Source: Roseomonas gilardii (lineage in GTDB: Bacteria; Pseudomonadota; Alphaproteobacteria; Acetobacterales; Acetobacteraceae). From it: DNA of 64,000 nucleotides. Shown piece after piece: positions 47,133 through 57,123 of this stretch. The notes under the pieces are model-generated. The model had not been told where the DNA came from, ran no database searches, and was given only the letters and a program-made list of their open reading frames with translations. The position numbers and the translations under genes were made by a program. The DNA is taken from positions 1,692,501 to 1,756,500 of the forward strand of contig NZ_CP015583.1 of the NCBI RefSeq assembly GCF_001941945.1, read 5' to 3'. Numbering within the stretch: position 1 is the first letter of the stretch; each line of letters starts with the position of its first letter.

Positions 47133-49865
47133 TCAGGCCTTGGCGGTCTTGCGCGCCGCCGGCTTGGTGGCCGGCTTGCCAGCGGCGGGCTTGGCCGTTG
47201 CCTTGGAGGGCGCCTTGGGGGCCGCCTTGCGCGGCGCGGCCTTCTTCGCGGCGGGTTTCTTCTCCTCCCCGGCTTCGGCGGCGGGCTTCGCCGCCGCCTT
47301 CTTCGCCGTTGCCTTGGCCTTGCCCTTTGCTCCCGCCTTCCCCTTGGGCGCGAGCTGCTTGCCCTTCTCGGCCAGCAGCGCCACCGCCTGCTCCAGGGTG
47401 AAATCCTCCACCTGGACATTGCGCGGCAGGCTGGCCACGGTCTGGCCATGCTGGGCATAGGGGCCGAAGCGCCCGCGCCGGATCTCCACCGGCGCGTTAT
47501 CCTTCGGATGCTCGCCCAGCACCACGGAACGCGGCTTGGCCTCGGCCAGCAGCGCCACGGCGCGGTTCAGCCCGATGGTCAGCACGTCGTCATCCTTGTC
47601 GAGCGACTTGGAGAGCGTGCCCATGGTCAGATAGGGACCGAAGCGGCCGAGATGCGCGGTGATCTCCTCGCCCGTCTCGGGATGCACCCCGACGATGCGC
47701 GGCATGGAGAGCAGGGCGAGGGCGCGTTCCAGCGTCACGCCTTCCGGCTCCATGCCCCGGGTCAGGCTGGCACGGCGCGGCTTGGTCGGCTTGCCCTTGG
47801 CATCCACCCCCGGCTCGCCGAGCTGGACATAGATGCCATAGGGCCCGCGCCGCATGGTGACCGGCACGCCCTCCGGGCTCGCGCCCAGCTCGCGCACCCC
47901 GTCCGCGAAGCCCGCCGCCTCGTCGCCCTCGGCGCCCGGGGCGATCAGCGGGCGGGTGTAGCGGCATTCCGGGTAGTTCGAGCAACCGATGAAGGCGCCC
48001 GTCTTTCCCAGCCGCAGGCCGAGCCGCCCGGTATGGCAGTTCGGGCATTCGCGCGGGTCCTTGCCGTCATCGGCCGGCGGGAAGAAGTGCGGCCCCAGAT
48101 CCTCGTCCAGCGCGTCGATCACGTCGCTGATCTTGAGGTCCTTGGTCGCGGCCACGGCCTTGGAGAAGGCATCCCAGAACTCGGCCATGACCTCCCGCCA
48201 GTCGGCGCGCCCGCCGCTGATGTCGTCGAGCTTCTCCTCCAGCGCGGCGGTGAAGTTGCTGTCCACGTAGCGCTCGAAGAAGGCGACCAGGAAGGCGGTG
48301 ACCAGCCGTCCGCGATCCTCCGGCTGGAAACGCCGCTTCTCCAGCTTCACATAGCTGCGGTCCTGCAGCGTCTGCAGGATCGAGGCATAGGTGGAGGGGC
48401 GGCCGATGCCGAGCTCCTCCATCTTCTTCACCAGCGAGGCCTCGGAATAGCGCGGCGGCGGCTGGGTGAAATGCTGCTCCGGCGCCACCTCGCCGCGCTT
48501 CAGCGGGTCCTTCTCCGCCACCGGCGGCAGGACGCGCCCGTCCTCCTCGCCGAGCGCGGCGGGGGCATCGTCCACATCCTCCCGGTACAGCTTCAGGAAG
48601 CCGTCGAAGGCGATCACCGAGCCGGTGGCGCGCAGCTTCGTCCGGCCCGTTCCCTCGGCGATCTCCACCGTGGTCTGGTCCAGCTCCGCCGAGGCCATCT
48701 GGCTGGCCACGGCACGCTTCCAGACCAGGTCGTAGAGGCGCCGCTGCTCCGGATTCAGGTAGCGCGCCACCTGCATCGGGGTGCGCGCGACATCGGTGGG
48801 GCGGATCGCCTCGTGCGCCTCCTGGGCGTTCTTGGCGCGGGAGGAATACTCGCGGGCCTGCGGCGGGAGGTAGTTCTGGCCGAACTCCTCGCCGACATGG
48901 CCGCGGATGGCCTGGATCGCCTCGGCCGACATCTGCACGCCGTCGGTCCGCATATAGGTGATCAGGCCGACCGTCTCGCCGCCGATCTCCACGCCCTCAT
49001 AGAGCTGCTGCGCCAGGCGCATCGTCGCCTGGGCGCCGAAGCCGAGCTTGCGCGAGGCCTCCTGCTGCAGGGTCGAGGTGGTGAAGGGCGCCTGCGGGTT
49101 GCGGCGGACCCGCTTCTTCTCGACCGAGGCGACGCTGAACTCGCCCGCCTCGATGGCGGCGACGGCGCGCTTCGCGGCGGCCTCGTCGGGCAGGTCGAAC
49201 TGCTCCAGCCGCTTGCCGTCGAGATGCGTCAGCCGCGCGGTGAAATGCGCCCCGATCGGCGTGGCGAAGCGGGTCTCCACCGTCCAGTACTCGCGCGGCC
49301 GGAAGACCTCGATCTCCGCCTCGCGCTCGCAGATCAGGCGCAGCGCGACCGACTGCACCCGCCCGGCCGAACGGCTGCCCGGCAGCTTGCGCCACAGCAC
49401 GGGGGAGAGCGTGAAGCCCACGAGGTAGTCGAGCGCCCGCCGGGCCAGATAGGCCTCGATCAGCGGCGTATCCAGGTCGCGCGGATGCTCGATGGCGTAC
49501 TGGATGGCGCGCTTGGTGATCTCGTTGAAGGTGATGCGGTGGACCTCAAGGCCCTTCAGCAGCCGCTTCTGCTCCAGCATCTCCCGCACATGCCAGGAGA
49601 TGGCCTCGCCCTCGCGATCCGGGTCGGTGGCGAGGAAGAGCCGCTTGGCCCCCTTCAGCGCCGAGGCGATCTCGCGGAGCTGCCGCTCCCCGCGCTCCTC
49701 GGACTCCCAGTCCATGGCGAAGCCTTCCTCGGGCCGCACCGAACCGTCCTTTGCGGGCAGGTCGCGCACATGGCCGAAGGAGGCGATGACCTTGTAGCCG
49801 CCACCCAGATACTTGTTGATGGTCTTGGCCTTGGCGGGGGATTCTACGACGACGACGTCGGTCAT
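47133..49865 (-). CDS. topA: DNA topoisomerase I
   Basis: 910 residues. TOPRIM domain at the start (VVVESPAKAKTINKYLG), the nucleophile Tyr304 in GLITYMRTDG, and one C4 zinc motif (CPNCHTGRLG...CSNYPECRYT), followed by several Topo-C repeats without cysteines and a ~70-residue Lys/Ala/Pro-rich tail. It relaxes negative supercoils. The start shares ATGA with the dprA stop (49862-49865). Confidence 0.97.
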   Translation of the reverse strand: MTDVVVVESPAKAKTINKYLGGGYKVIASFGHVRDLPAKDGSVRPEEGFAMDWESEERGERQLREIASALKGAKRLFLATDPDREGEAISWHVREMLEQKRLLKGLEVHRITFNEITKRAIQYAIEHPRDLDTPLIEAYLARRALDYLVGFTLSPVLWRKLPGSRSAGRVQSVALRLICEREAEIEVFRPREYWTVETRFATPIGAHFTARLTHLDGKRLEQFDLPDEAAAKRAVAAIEAGEFSVASVEKKRVRRNPQAPFTTSTLQQEASRKLGFGAQATMRLAQQLYEGVEIGGETVGLITYMRTDGVQMSAEAIQAIRGHVGEEFGQNYLPPQAREYSSRAKNAQEAHEAIRPTDVARTPMQVARYLNPEQRRLYDLVWKRAVASQMASAELDQTTVEIAEGTGRTKLRATGSVIAFDGFLKLYREDVDDAPAALGEEDGRVLPPVAEKDPLKRGEVAPEQHFTQPPPRYSEASLVKKMEELGIGRPSTYASILQTLQDRSYVKLEKRRFQPEDRGRLVTAFLVAFFERYVDSNFTAALEEKLDDISGGRADWREVMAEFWDAFSKAVAATKDLKISDVIDALDEDLGPHFFPPADDGKDPRECPNCHTGRLGLRLGKTGAFIGCSNYPECRYTRPLIAPGAEGDEAAGFADGVRELGASPEGVPVTMRRGPYGIYVQLGEPGVDAKGKPTKPRRASLTRGMEPEGVTLERALALLSMPRIVGVHPETGEEITAHLGRFGPYLTMGTLSKSLDKDDDVLTIGLNRAVALLAEAKPRSVVLGEHPKDNAPVEIRRGRFGPYAQHGQTVASLPRNVQVEDFTLEQAVALLAEKGKQLAPKGKAGAKGKAKATAKKAAAKPAAEAGEEKKPAAKKAAPRKAAPKAPSKATAKPAAGKPATKPAARKTAKA

Positions 49866-51022
49866 TTTCGCTCTGAGGTGTCCTCCCGGCCCGCAACGGC
49901 AGACCGGACAATACGGTTTCCAGGCAGCACCTCGATCCGCCCCGAGATCTCGAGATCGGCGACCAGGCCCTGAAGATCGGAATGGGAGAGGTGGCAGCGG
50001 CGCAGGATTTCGTCAACCGCCACGGGAGAATAGCCAATCAGGTCAAGAAGATAGTCTGTGTCCGAGGCGTCCTGCGATGGTTCTGGCGGCGAATCCAACG
50101 CCTCCGGGCCGGGTCCGGGCCGCGCTTTCCGGCCCGCTTCCGGCCGCAGCAGGGAAACCGGCCGCGGGGCTTCCGGCAGGTGCGCCAGCACGTCCCCGGC
50201 ATGCTCGCAGAGGGTCGCGCCCTGCCGCAGAAGGTCGTTGGAGCCACGGCAGCGCGGGTCGAGCGGGCTGCCCGGCACGGCGAAGACCTCACGCCCGGCC
50301 TCGATGGCATGCTGGGCGGTGAGCAGGGTGCCGGAGCCCATCGCGGCCTCCACCACGACCACGCCCAGGCTGAGCCCGGCGACGATCCGGTTGCGGCGCG
50401 GGAAATGCCGGGCGGAGGGCTGCGTCCCCAGCGGATACTCCGCCACCAGCGCCCCGCCCTCCGCCGCGATCCGCTCCTGCAACCGCGCGTTCTCGGGCGG
50501 GTAGGCAATGTCCAGCCCGCCGGGCAGGACCGCCACGGTGCGCCCCTTCCGCAAGGCACCCTCATGCGCCGCCGTGTCCACTCCGCGCGCCAGGCCGGAG
50601 GTGACGGCGATCCCGTCGCCCGCCAGCGCGGCCGCGATCTCCTCGGCGATACGGCGCCCGGGGGCGGAGGCGTTCCGCGCGCCGACGATGGCCACCTGCC
50701 GCAGCGCCAGGACGGCCGGGTCGCCCAGCACGGCCAGCACCGCCGGGGGATCGCCGATCAGGGACAGGAGCTCCGGATAGCCTTCCTCCTGCCAGAACAG
50801 GAAGCGGCCTCCCGCCTCCCGCACCGTGTCGTATTCCCGTTGGACCGTGCCGGGGGCCGGTGGCTCGAAACGCCCGCCGTCCCGGCGCGCCGGCCAGCGG
50901 GGCAGGGCCTCCAGCGCGGCGAGGCCGCTGCCGAAGCGTTCCAGCAACTGGCGGAAGCGGACCGTGCCGATACCGTCGGTGCGGGCCAGCCGGAGCCGGG
51001 CCAGGGCTTCCGCCTCGTTCAA
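49862..51022 (-). CDS. dprA: DNA-processing protein DprA/Smf
   Basis: 386 residues: short N-terminal SAM-like part, the Rossmann core (VAIVGARNASAPG, TSGLARGVDTAAHEGAL, VLPGGLDIAYPPEN, SGTLLTAQHA), and a winged helix at the C-terminus (about 320-375). It loads RecA on incoming single-stranded DNA in transformation. The start is taken as TTG 51022 because it overlaps the plsY stop (TTGA) and AAGGAG lies 11 bases upstream; this is a judgement. Confidence 0.93.
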   Translation of the reverse strand: MNEAEALARLRLARTDGIGTVRFRQLLERFGSGLAALEALPRWPARRDGGRFEPPAPGTVQREYDTVREAGGRFLFWQEEGYPELLSLIGDPPAVLAVLGDPAVLALRQVAIVGARNASAPGRRIAEEIAAALAGDGIAVTSGLARGVDTAAHEGALRKGRTVAVLPGGLDIAYPPENARLQERIAAEGGALVAEYPLGTQPSARHFPRRNRIVAGLSLGVVVVEAAMGSGTLLTAQHAIEAGREVFAVPGSPLDPRCRGSNDLLRQGATLCEHAGDVLAHLPEAPRPVSLLRPEAGRKARPGPGPEALDSPPEPSQDASDTDYLLDLIGYSPVAVDEILRRCHLSHSDLQGLVADLEISGRIEVLPGNRIVRSAVAGREDTSERK

Positions 51023-51630
51023 GCGCCCGGCTTCTCCTTGCCCTGCCCGATGCGCGGCTCCGTGCCGGCCAGCAGGCGGCCGATATTCGCGTGGTGCCGC
51101 ACATAGACGTAGAGCACGATCAGCGTCACGGCGATGGCGACGGCGGGCACCTCCAGCGCCCAGGCGGCCAGCAGCGCGATGGCCAGCCCGCCCAGCGCGC
51201 CGGCGGAGGAGATGCGGGTGATCTTCGCCACCAGCAGCCATCCCAGGGCCGCCGCCAGGAAGACCCAGACCGACAGGGCCAGGAAGACGCCGAGCGAGGT
51301 CGCCACGCCCTTGCCACCCCGGAAGCCGAGCCAGGGGGGATGGCAATGGCCCAGCACCGCGCCCACCGCCGCCGCCGGGGCGGCACCGGGGCCGAGCAGG
51401 GCCACGGCCAGCAGCACCGCCGCCGTGCCCTTCAGCGCATCCAGCAGCAGCGTGGCGGCGGCCAGCTTCTTGTTGCCGGTGCGCAGCACGTTGGTGGCGC
51501 CGATATTGCCCGAGCCGATGCTGCGGATATCGCCCAGCCCGGCGGCGCGGGTCAGGATCAGGCCGAAGGGGATGGAGCCCAGCAGCAGCCCGATCAGCAG
51601 CCCCAGCAGATGCAGGGTCCAGGGATTCAT
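51019..51630 (-). CDS. plsY: glycerol-3-phosphate acyltransferase PlsY
   Basis: 203 residues with five transmembrane segments and the PlsY motifs GSIPFGLILTR, GSGNIGATNVLRTGN and FRGGKGVATSLG. It acylates glycerol-3-phosphate from acyl-phosphate, the first step of membrane lipid synthesis. Its start overlaps the dihydroorotase-like stop by one base, its stop overlaps dprA by four. Confidence 0.96.
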   Translation of the reverse strand: MNPWTLHLLGLLIGLLLGSIPFGLILTRAAGLGDIRSIGSGNIGATNVLRTGNKKLAAATLLLDALKGTAAVLLAVALLGPGAAPAAAVGAVLGHCHPPWLGFRGGKGVATSLGVFLALSVWVFLAAALGWLLVAKITRISSAGALGGLAIALLAAWALEVPAVAIAVTLIVLYVYVRHHANIGRLLAGTEPRIGQGKEKPGA

Positions 51631-52910
51631 CAGCCGAAGACCCGCCGCCCGGCCTTCCAGGTGCCCAGGACCCGCCCCTCCAGCGCGCGCCCGTCGAAGG
51701 GCGAGTTCTGCGCCTTGCCGGGCAGCTTCCCGGCCTCGACCTTCCAGGCGCGCTCCAGGTCGAAGAGCACGAGATCGGCCGGGGCGCCGGCGGCCAGGCG
51801 CCCGGCCTCCAGCCCCAGCAGCTTCGCCGGGGCGGCGGTCAGCAGCTCCAGCGCCCGCAGCAGCGGCAGGTCCCCGGCATGGACGCGGGCCAGGGTGACG
51901 GCGAGCAGCGTCGCCAGCCCGGCGCCGCCGGCCTCGGCCTGGGCGAAGGGCAGGCGCTTGTCATCCGCATCGCGCGGCTGATGGTCGGAGGCGATGGCGT
52001 CGATCGTGCCGTCGGCCAGGGCCGCCACCACCGCCTCGCGGTCGCTCTCGGGGCGCAGCGGCGGCTCCAGCTTCGCATAGGTGCGGTAGTCGCCGATCGC
52101 CGTCTCGTTCAGGTCGAAATAGGGGGGCGCGGTGTCGCAGGTGACGCGCAGCCCCTCGGCCTTGGCCTCCCGCACCAGCTCCAGCGCCGCCGCGGTGGAC
52201 AGATGGGCGAAGTGGACATGGCCGCCCGTCAGCCGCGCCAGGGCGATGTCGCGGGCGACCTGCATCGCCTCGGACGCCGCCGGCACGCTGGGCAGGCCCA
52301 GCCGCGTCGCCAGTTCGCCCTCGGTCGCCGCCGCGCCGCGCGACAGGCTCGGCACCGCCGGATGCTGCACGATGAAGCTGCCGAAGGCCCGGGCGTAGGA
52401 GAGGGCGATCCGCATGGTCCTCGCATCGCCGATGGCATGGTTGCCGTCGGTGAAGGCGACCGCCCCGGCCTCCCGCAACAGGCCGAACTCGGTCATCTCC
52501 TTGCCGGCGCAGCCGCGCGTGGCGGCGCCATAGGGGAGGATCGAGAGGCTGCCCGTCGCCTCGCCACGCCGGAGCACGAATTGCAGCAGCGCCGGATCGT
52601 CCAGCGCTGGCTCGCTGTCCGGGAGGGCGCAGAGGGTGGTGATCCCGCCCGCCGCCGCGGCCAGGGCGGCGGAGGCGATGGTCTCCCGGTGCTCGGCGCC
52701 TGGCTCGCCCACGGCGGCGCGCAGGTCGATCAGGCCGGGGGCCAGGCAGGCGCCGCCGCCATCCACCACCGTGGCGCCCTCGGGGATGCCCGCCGGGCCG
52801 CCCTGCAGCACCTCGGCGATCGTGCCGCCGCGCAGCAGCAGGCTGCCGGCACCGTCGAGGCCGCTCGCCGGGTCGAGCAGCCGGATGTTGGTGAGGATCG
52901 TATCGGTCAT
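51630..52910 (-). CDS. pyrC: dihydroorotase-like protein without the HxH metal site (PyrC'/PyrX-type)
   Basis: 426 residues of the amidohydrolase barrel. In active dihydroorotases residues 62-66 read DxHxH; here they read DLRAA, so the two zinc histidines are Arg64 and Ala66. The later GHVHFAHLST His and the ASDHQP Asp are kept, but the HAED His-pair is changed to QHPAVP. This matches a known group of non-catalytic partners that form complexes with PyrB. It is translationally chained to pyrB. A separate active dihydroorotase should exist elsewhere. The gene symbol reflects common annotation only. Confidence 0.85.
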   Translation of the reverse strand: MTDTILTNIRLLDPASGLDGAGSLLLRGGTIAEVLQGGPAGIPEGATVVDGGGACLAPGLIDLRAAVGEPGAEHRETIASAALAAAAGGITTLCALPDSEPALDDPALLQFVLRRGEATGSLSILPYGAATRGCAGKEMTEFGLLREAGAVAFTDGNHAIGDARTMRIALSYARAFGSFIVQHPAVPSLSRGAAATEGELATRLGLPSVPAASEAMQVARDIALARLTGGHVHFAHLSTAAALELVREAKAEGLRVTCDTAPPYFDLNETAIGDYRTYAKLEPPLRPESDREAVVAALADGTIDAIASDHQPRDADDKRLPFAQAEAGGAGLATLLAVTLARVHAGDLPLLRALELLTAAPAKLLGLEAGRLAAGAPADLVLFDLERAWKVEAGKLPGKAQNSPFDGRALEGRVLGTWKAGRRVFG

Positions 52911-53884
52911 CAGCGGTCGTTCCGGCCCGGGCCACGCGAGAGGATGTCGAGCACGGCCATGCGGACCGCCACGCCCATCTCCACCTGCTCGCCGATCACG
53001 CTGCGGCTGGGGTCGTCGGCCACGGCGCTGTCGATCTCCACGCCCCGGTTCATCGGGCCGGGATGCATGACGATGGCATCGGGCTTCGCGGCGCGCAGCT
53101 TCTCGGCATCCAGGCCGTAGAAGCGGAAGAACTCGCGGGCCGAGGGAACGAGGCCGCCTGCCATGCGCTCCTTCTGCAGGCGCAGCATCATGACCACGTC
53201 GGCATCCTTCAGGCCCGTGCGCATCTCGTGGTGGATCTCCACCCCCAACCGGTCGGCGGCGGAGGGGATCAGGGTCGGCGGGCCGACGATCCTCACCCGG
53301 CAGTTCATGGCGCTCAACAAGTGGATGTTGGAGCGCGCGACCCGGGAATGCAGCACGTCGCCGCAGATGGCGACGGTCAGGTTCTCCAGGCTCCCCTTGT
53401 GGCGGCGGATGGTCAGCGCATCCAGCAGGGCCTGGGTCGGGTGCTCATGCGTGCCGTCGCCCGCGTTGATCACCGCCGCGTCCACCTTCTGGCTCAGCAG
53501 GGCCGGGGCACCGGACTGGGCATGGCGGACCACCAGGAGGTCCGTCTTCATGGCGTTCAGGGTGGAGGCGGTGTCGAGCAGCGTCTCGCCCTTGTTCACG
53601 CTGCTGTTGGAGACGGACATGTTGATCACGTCCGCGCCCAGCCGCTTGCCCGCCAGCTCGAAGGAGGTGCGGGTGCGGGTCGAGTCCTCGAAGAAGAGGT
53701 TGATCAGCGTGCGGCCCTTGAGCACGTCGCGCCGGGTCTGCCCGGACCGGTTGAGCAGGGCGTAGCTTTCGGCGAGGTCCAGCAACTCCCCGATATAGTG
53801 GGGATGCAGGCCCTCGATGGCCAGGAGATGTCGGGAGGGGAAGGCAACCATTCCGGGCAGGCGTCCAATGTCGCGGCGGACCAT
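52910..53884 (-). CDS. pyrB: aspartate carbamoyltransferase catalytic chain
   Basis: 324 residues. The carbamoyl-phosphate site [13 protein letters not shown] (about 65-77) and [14 protein letters not shown] (about 147-160) are intact, and [10 protein letters not shown] near 272 is conserved. It joins carbamoyl phosphate and aspartate in pyrimidine synthesis. It overlaps the dihydroorotase-like gene by one base, as expected for a PyrB-PyrC' complex. The first ATG (53884) or the second (53851) may be used; neither has a strong site. Confidence 0.95.
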   Translation of the reverse strand: MVRRDIGRLPGMVAFPSRHLLAIEGLHPHYIGELLDLAESYALLNRSGQTRRDVLKGRTLINLFFEDSTRTRTSFELAGKRLGADVINMSVSNSSVNKGETLLDTASTLNAMKTDLLVVRHAQSGAPALLSQKVDAAVINAGDGTHEHPTQALLDALTIRRHKGSLENLTVAICGDVLHSRVARSNIHLLSAMNCRVRIVGPPTLIPSAADRLGVEIHHEMRTGLKDADVVMMLRLQKERMAGGLVPSAREFFRFYGLDAEKLRAAKPDAIVMHPGPMNRGVEIDSAVADDPSRSVIGEQVEMGVAVRMAVLDILSRGPGRNDR

Positions 53885-53938
53885 AGGCGCGGCGTGGATT
53901 CGGCGGAAGCCCGCCGCGCTCCGGTCCGGTGGGGGGTG

Positions 53939-54415
53939 TCAGGGGGCGGGCGGGGGGCGGGTGGCGTCCAGCGCCGATTGCAGCATGTAGGCCGCGGCGG
54001 CGGCATCCACCGCCTTGGCGCGCTTGGCGCGGGACAGGTCGGCCTCCTCCACCAGCATCCGGTTCACGGCGGAGGAGGACAGGCGCTCGTCCCAGAGCGA
54101 GACGGGCAGGCCCACGGCCTCGGACACGGCCATGCCCCAGTCCTTGGCGGCCTGGGCGGCGGGGCCGAAGGAACCGTCCAGCCCCAGCGGCAGCCCCACC
54201 ACCAGCCCGCCCGCGCCTTCCCGGTCCGCGACGGCACGGATCTCGGCGGCATTGGCGGCGAGCTTGCCCCGGGGAATGGAGCGATAGGGCGAGGCCAGCA
54301 TCAGCAGCACGTCCGAAAGCGCGAGGCCGATGGTCCGGCGGCCGGGATCGATCCCGATCAGCCGGGCATCCCGGGGCAGGGCGGCCCGCAATTCGGGCAG
54401 GAGCAGGAGGGGCAT
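53939..54415 (-). CDS. ruvX: Holliday junction resolvase-like RuvX/YqgF
   Basis: 158 residues of the RNase H-like YqgF fold: LIGIDPGRRTIGLALSD, VVGLPLGLDGSFGP, LWDERLSSSAVNRML, then KRAKAVDAAAAAYMLQ. The family is linked to 16S rRNA 3'-end processing. It lies 54 bases upstream of pyrB. Confidence 0.93.
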   Translation of the reverse strand: MPLLLLPELRAALPRDARLIGIDPGRRTIGLALSDVLLMLASPYRSIPRGKLAANAAEIRAVADREGAGGLVVGLPLGLDGSFGPAAQAAKDWGMAVSEAVGLPVSLWDERLSSSAVNRMLVEEADLSRAKRAKAVDAAAAAYMLQSALDATRPPPAP

Positions 54416-54561
54416 GAGCCCGGGCTTTCGCCGGGGGCGTGGCCGCCGTCAAGCGGAAGCCGCGCCACCCAGCCCTGCCGCATCGGCTGTCCAGGCCAGG
54501 ATGATCGCGAAATCAACCTTCTGGCCCGGAATTCTCGTTTGACAGGTGAGGCTCCGTCCGC

Positions 54562-57123
54562 TCACTCCGTGTTGCTGAGCGCAGAAGGCGGCGGCGAGCG
54601 CGTCTCGGCGCCGGACGGGTCCCCGGCTTTGTCTGGCACGGGCTCCGGCCGGTGTTCCTCATGCCGCGGCGTGCGGGCGAGGATGACGGTCTGCGCCGGA
54701 AGCGCGATCTGGATCCCCAACTCCTGGAAGCGCTTCTTGATGCGGCGGTTGAACTCCCGCTGCACGCCCCAGCGGCCGCTGTCGCGGCACTTCATCTGGC
54801 CGACCACGGTGGCGGTGGCGCCATCCACCTTGTCCACACCCCAGAGGGCGAAGTCGTCCAGGATGTTGTCGCGGAAGGCCGGGTCCTGCCGCAGCCCGGC
54901 GCCGATCTCCTTCAGCACCTCGCCCACCCGGTCCGTGTCCTCGTCCGAGGCGACGGTAACGGAGACCGCGGCATTGCCGATGCCCTTGTTGGTGTTGGTC
55001 ACCGTGGTCACGGAGGAGAAGGGGATGACATGCACCGACCCGTCCCCCGCCCGCAGCCGGATGGTGCGGACGGACAGCGCCTCCACCGAGCCGGACAGGC
55101 CGGAGACCGTCACCCAGTCCCCCACCTGCATGGCGTTCTCCAGCAGCAGGAACATGCCGTTGATCACGTCCTGCACCAGCTTCTGCGAGCCGAAGCCCAG
55201 CGCCACGCCGATGATCGAGGCGCCGGCCAGCAGCGGGGCGATGTTGACGCCGAGCTGGCTGAGGGCGGTGAAGCCCACCACGATCAGGATGGCGGTCAGC
55301 AGCGCGGTGCGCAGCAGCGGCAGCAGGGTGCGCAGCCGGGCGGAGCGGGCATAGTCGCCCCGCGCGGCCATGTCGCCGATCTGCCGGTCCACCCAGGAAT
55401 TGGTGAGTTCCCAGATCACCACCGCCACCAGGGCGGCGATCAGCACCACCACGGCGGAATTGGCGATGCGCTCGCCCAGCCGCCCGTTCTGGAACCAGGC
55501 GAAGGCATCCACCCCCCAGACCTGCAGCACGGCGAGCACCGTCACCACCGCCATGGCCAGCGAGATCAGCCGGCGCAGGACGGGGTAGTAGCGGTTGGCC
55601 CGTTCCTCCAGGAAGGGCAGCCGCAGCTTCTTCTCCGCATCGATGCGGAAGATCCGGTCCAGCAGGCCCAGGATGCCGACGGTGATCAGGCGCGCCAGCA
55701 CCAGCACCACCACGGTCAGGCCGAAATAGCGGAAGAGCAGGCCATAGCCGTTGCGGATCTCCACCGCCCAGACGAACCAGATGGCGAGGATCAGGAAGAT
55801 CGCCAGCACGTGCCAGATGGCCGCCAGCCAGTTGCGCGCCAGGGCGAAGGCGCTGTGCGAGCCGTGCGGGGCGGCGATCGCCTCGGCCACCGGCTTGCGG
55901 CACTGCAGGACCACCACGACCATCATCAGGTGCGTGGCCAGGATCAGCAGCTTCGCCGCGGAGGTATAGGCGAGGCTGTAGAGGCCCAGCACCCGGGCCA
56001 TCTCCAGCACCGCCATCCCATAGACCACGACCCGGCTGATCCGGGCCAGCCAGACCTCGACATAGGCGGCGGTCTCGTCGCTGATGTCGAAGAGACGCAG
56101 GGCCTCGTAATCCGGTGAGACCAGCATGTGGCAGATGGCCATGACCGTGTGCTGGATCACATAGGCATTGACGGCGGCCAGGATGATCAGCGGCACCGTC
56201 CAGCCATCGTTCAGCGGCGTGGCCAGCAGCAGGTTGCCCACGGCGGCGAAGGCGGCGATGGGCAGCAGTTCCAGCAGCAGCCGCAGCAGGGCCAGGGGCA
56301 GCCGGCGCAGGAAGCGCAACTCCGCCCGGCTGGCGAGGCCGGCCGCGTCGGGCCCCATGGCCTCGCGCTCCCGCCGGCGCCGGGCCACGCCTTCCTCGGC
56401 GCGGTGGATCACCATCGCCGTCGGCCGGCGCAGGGCACGGCTGGCGAGGCGGCGGGCCGTCCAGGCCAGGGCGCAGACCAGCACCAGCTTCCAGCCCGCG
56501 TCGAGGGCGGTGGACTGGGCATAGGGGTTGGTCGCGGTGCGGACCATCCAGTCCCAGACCATCGGGACATTGCCCACGGTCCGCCCCGCCGTGACCAGGT
56601 AGCCCGAGGCATTCCCGAACCAGCCGGAAAGCGCGACGATGAGCTGCGCCAGGATGCCGTCCGCCTGCAGCGAGACCCGCTCCGGCGTCCCCGGCGCCGC
56701 GGCCCCGGCGGCGGGGGCAGCGGTGGCCGGTGTGGCCTCGGAAGGCTGCGCGGGGGCCCTCTCGGCCGTGCCTCCTGCCGCCGGGGCCGTGGCGCCGCCC
56801 GGAACGGGCGCGCCATGGGTGGACGGCGTGGCCGGGGTGGAGGCCGGTGCGGTGCGGGCGATGGCTTCCAGGGTGGTGATCACGTCCCGGCGGCGCGCGT
56901 CGTTCTGCAGCACCTCCAGCGCCCGTCGCGCCTCCTCGGGCGTCAGGCCCGGCTGCGCGGCACTGGGCTGCGCTGCACTGGACTGCGGGGCCGTGGCGGC
57001 GTTCTGGGCCAGGGCGGGCCGGGACAGGCCGGGCGCGCCCATGGCCAGCAGGAGGGCGAGCAGGAGCAGGCCAAAGGCCGGAGCCGGGGACCCCGCGCCT
57101 TGGCGTCTCGCCCCGGCGGTCAT
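54562..57123 (-). CDS. large MscS-family mechanosensitive channel
   Basis: 853 residues: signal peptide (hydrophobic at about 17-35, cleavage near ALA), a Gln/Ala/Pro-rich periplasmic segment of about 140 residues, a multi-helix membrane region with roughly ten predicted spans, and the C-terminal MscS pore and beta domain (GVALGFGSQKLVQDVINGMF, LLENAMQVGDWVTVSG, VHVIPFSSVTTVTN). It releases solutes under osmotic downshift. I chose the ATG at 57123; a longer frame starts at 57180 with a plausible AAGGA site. Confidence 0.9.
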   Translation of the reverse strand: MTAGARRQGAGSPAPAFGLLLLALLLAMGAPGLSRPALAQNAATAPQSSAAQPSAAQPGLTPEEARRALEVLQNDARRRDVITTLEAIARTAPASTPATPSTHGAPVPGGATAPAAGGTAERAPAQPSEATPATAAPAAGAAAPGTPERVSLQADGILAQLIVALSGWFGNASGYLVTAGRTVGNVPMVWDWMVRTATNPYAQSTALDAGWKLVLVCALAWTARRLASRALRRPTAMVIHRAEEGVARRRREREAMGPDAAGLASRAELRFLRRLPLALLRLLLELLPIAAFAAVGNLLLATPLNDGWTVPLIILAAVNAYVIQHTVMAICHMLVSPDYEALRLFDISDETAAYVEVWLARISRVVVYGMAVLEMARVLGLYSLAYTSAAKLLILATHLMMVVVVLQCRKPVAEAIAAPHGSHSAFALARNWLAAIWHVLAIFLILAIWFVWAVEIRNGYGLLFRYFGLTVVVLVLARLITVGILGLLDRIFRIDAEKKLRLPFLEERANRYYPVLRRLISLAMAVVTVLAVLQVWGVDAFAWFQNGRLGERIANSAVVVLIAALVAVVIWELTNSWVDRQIGDMAARGDYARSARLRTLLPLLRTALLTAILIVVGFTALSQLGVNIAPLLAGASIIGVALGFGSQKLVQDVINGMFLLLENAMQVGDWVTVSGLSGSVEALSVRTIRLRAGDGSVHVIPFSSVTTVTNTNKGIGNAAVSVTVASDEDTDRVGEVLKEIGAGLRQDPAFRDNILDDFALWGVDKVDGATATVVGQMKCRDSGRWGVQREFNRRIKKRFQELGIQIALPAQTVILARTPRHEEHRPEPVPDKAGDPSGAETRSPPPSALSNTE

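Noticed and set aside
44788-47460. An 890-codon open frame on the plus strand
   Set aside because: Antisense to rnr, with no conserved motif.
46983-49973. A 996-codon open frame on the plus strand
   Set aside because: It is antisense to topA and rnr, whose protein motifs are unmistakable. Its residue make-up (Arg/Gly/His/Ala-rich, no motifs) is typical of antisense frames in GC-rich genes.
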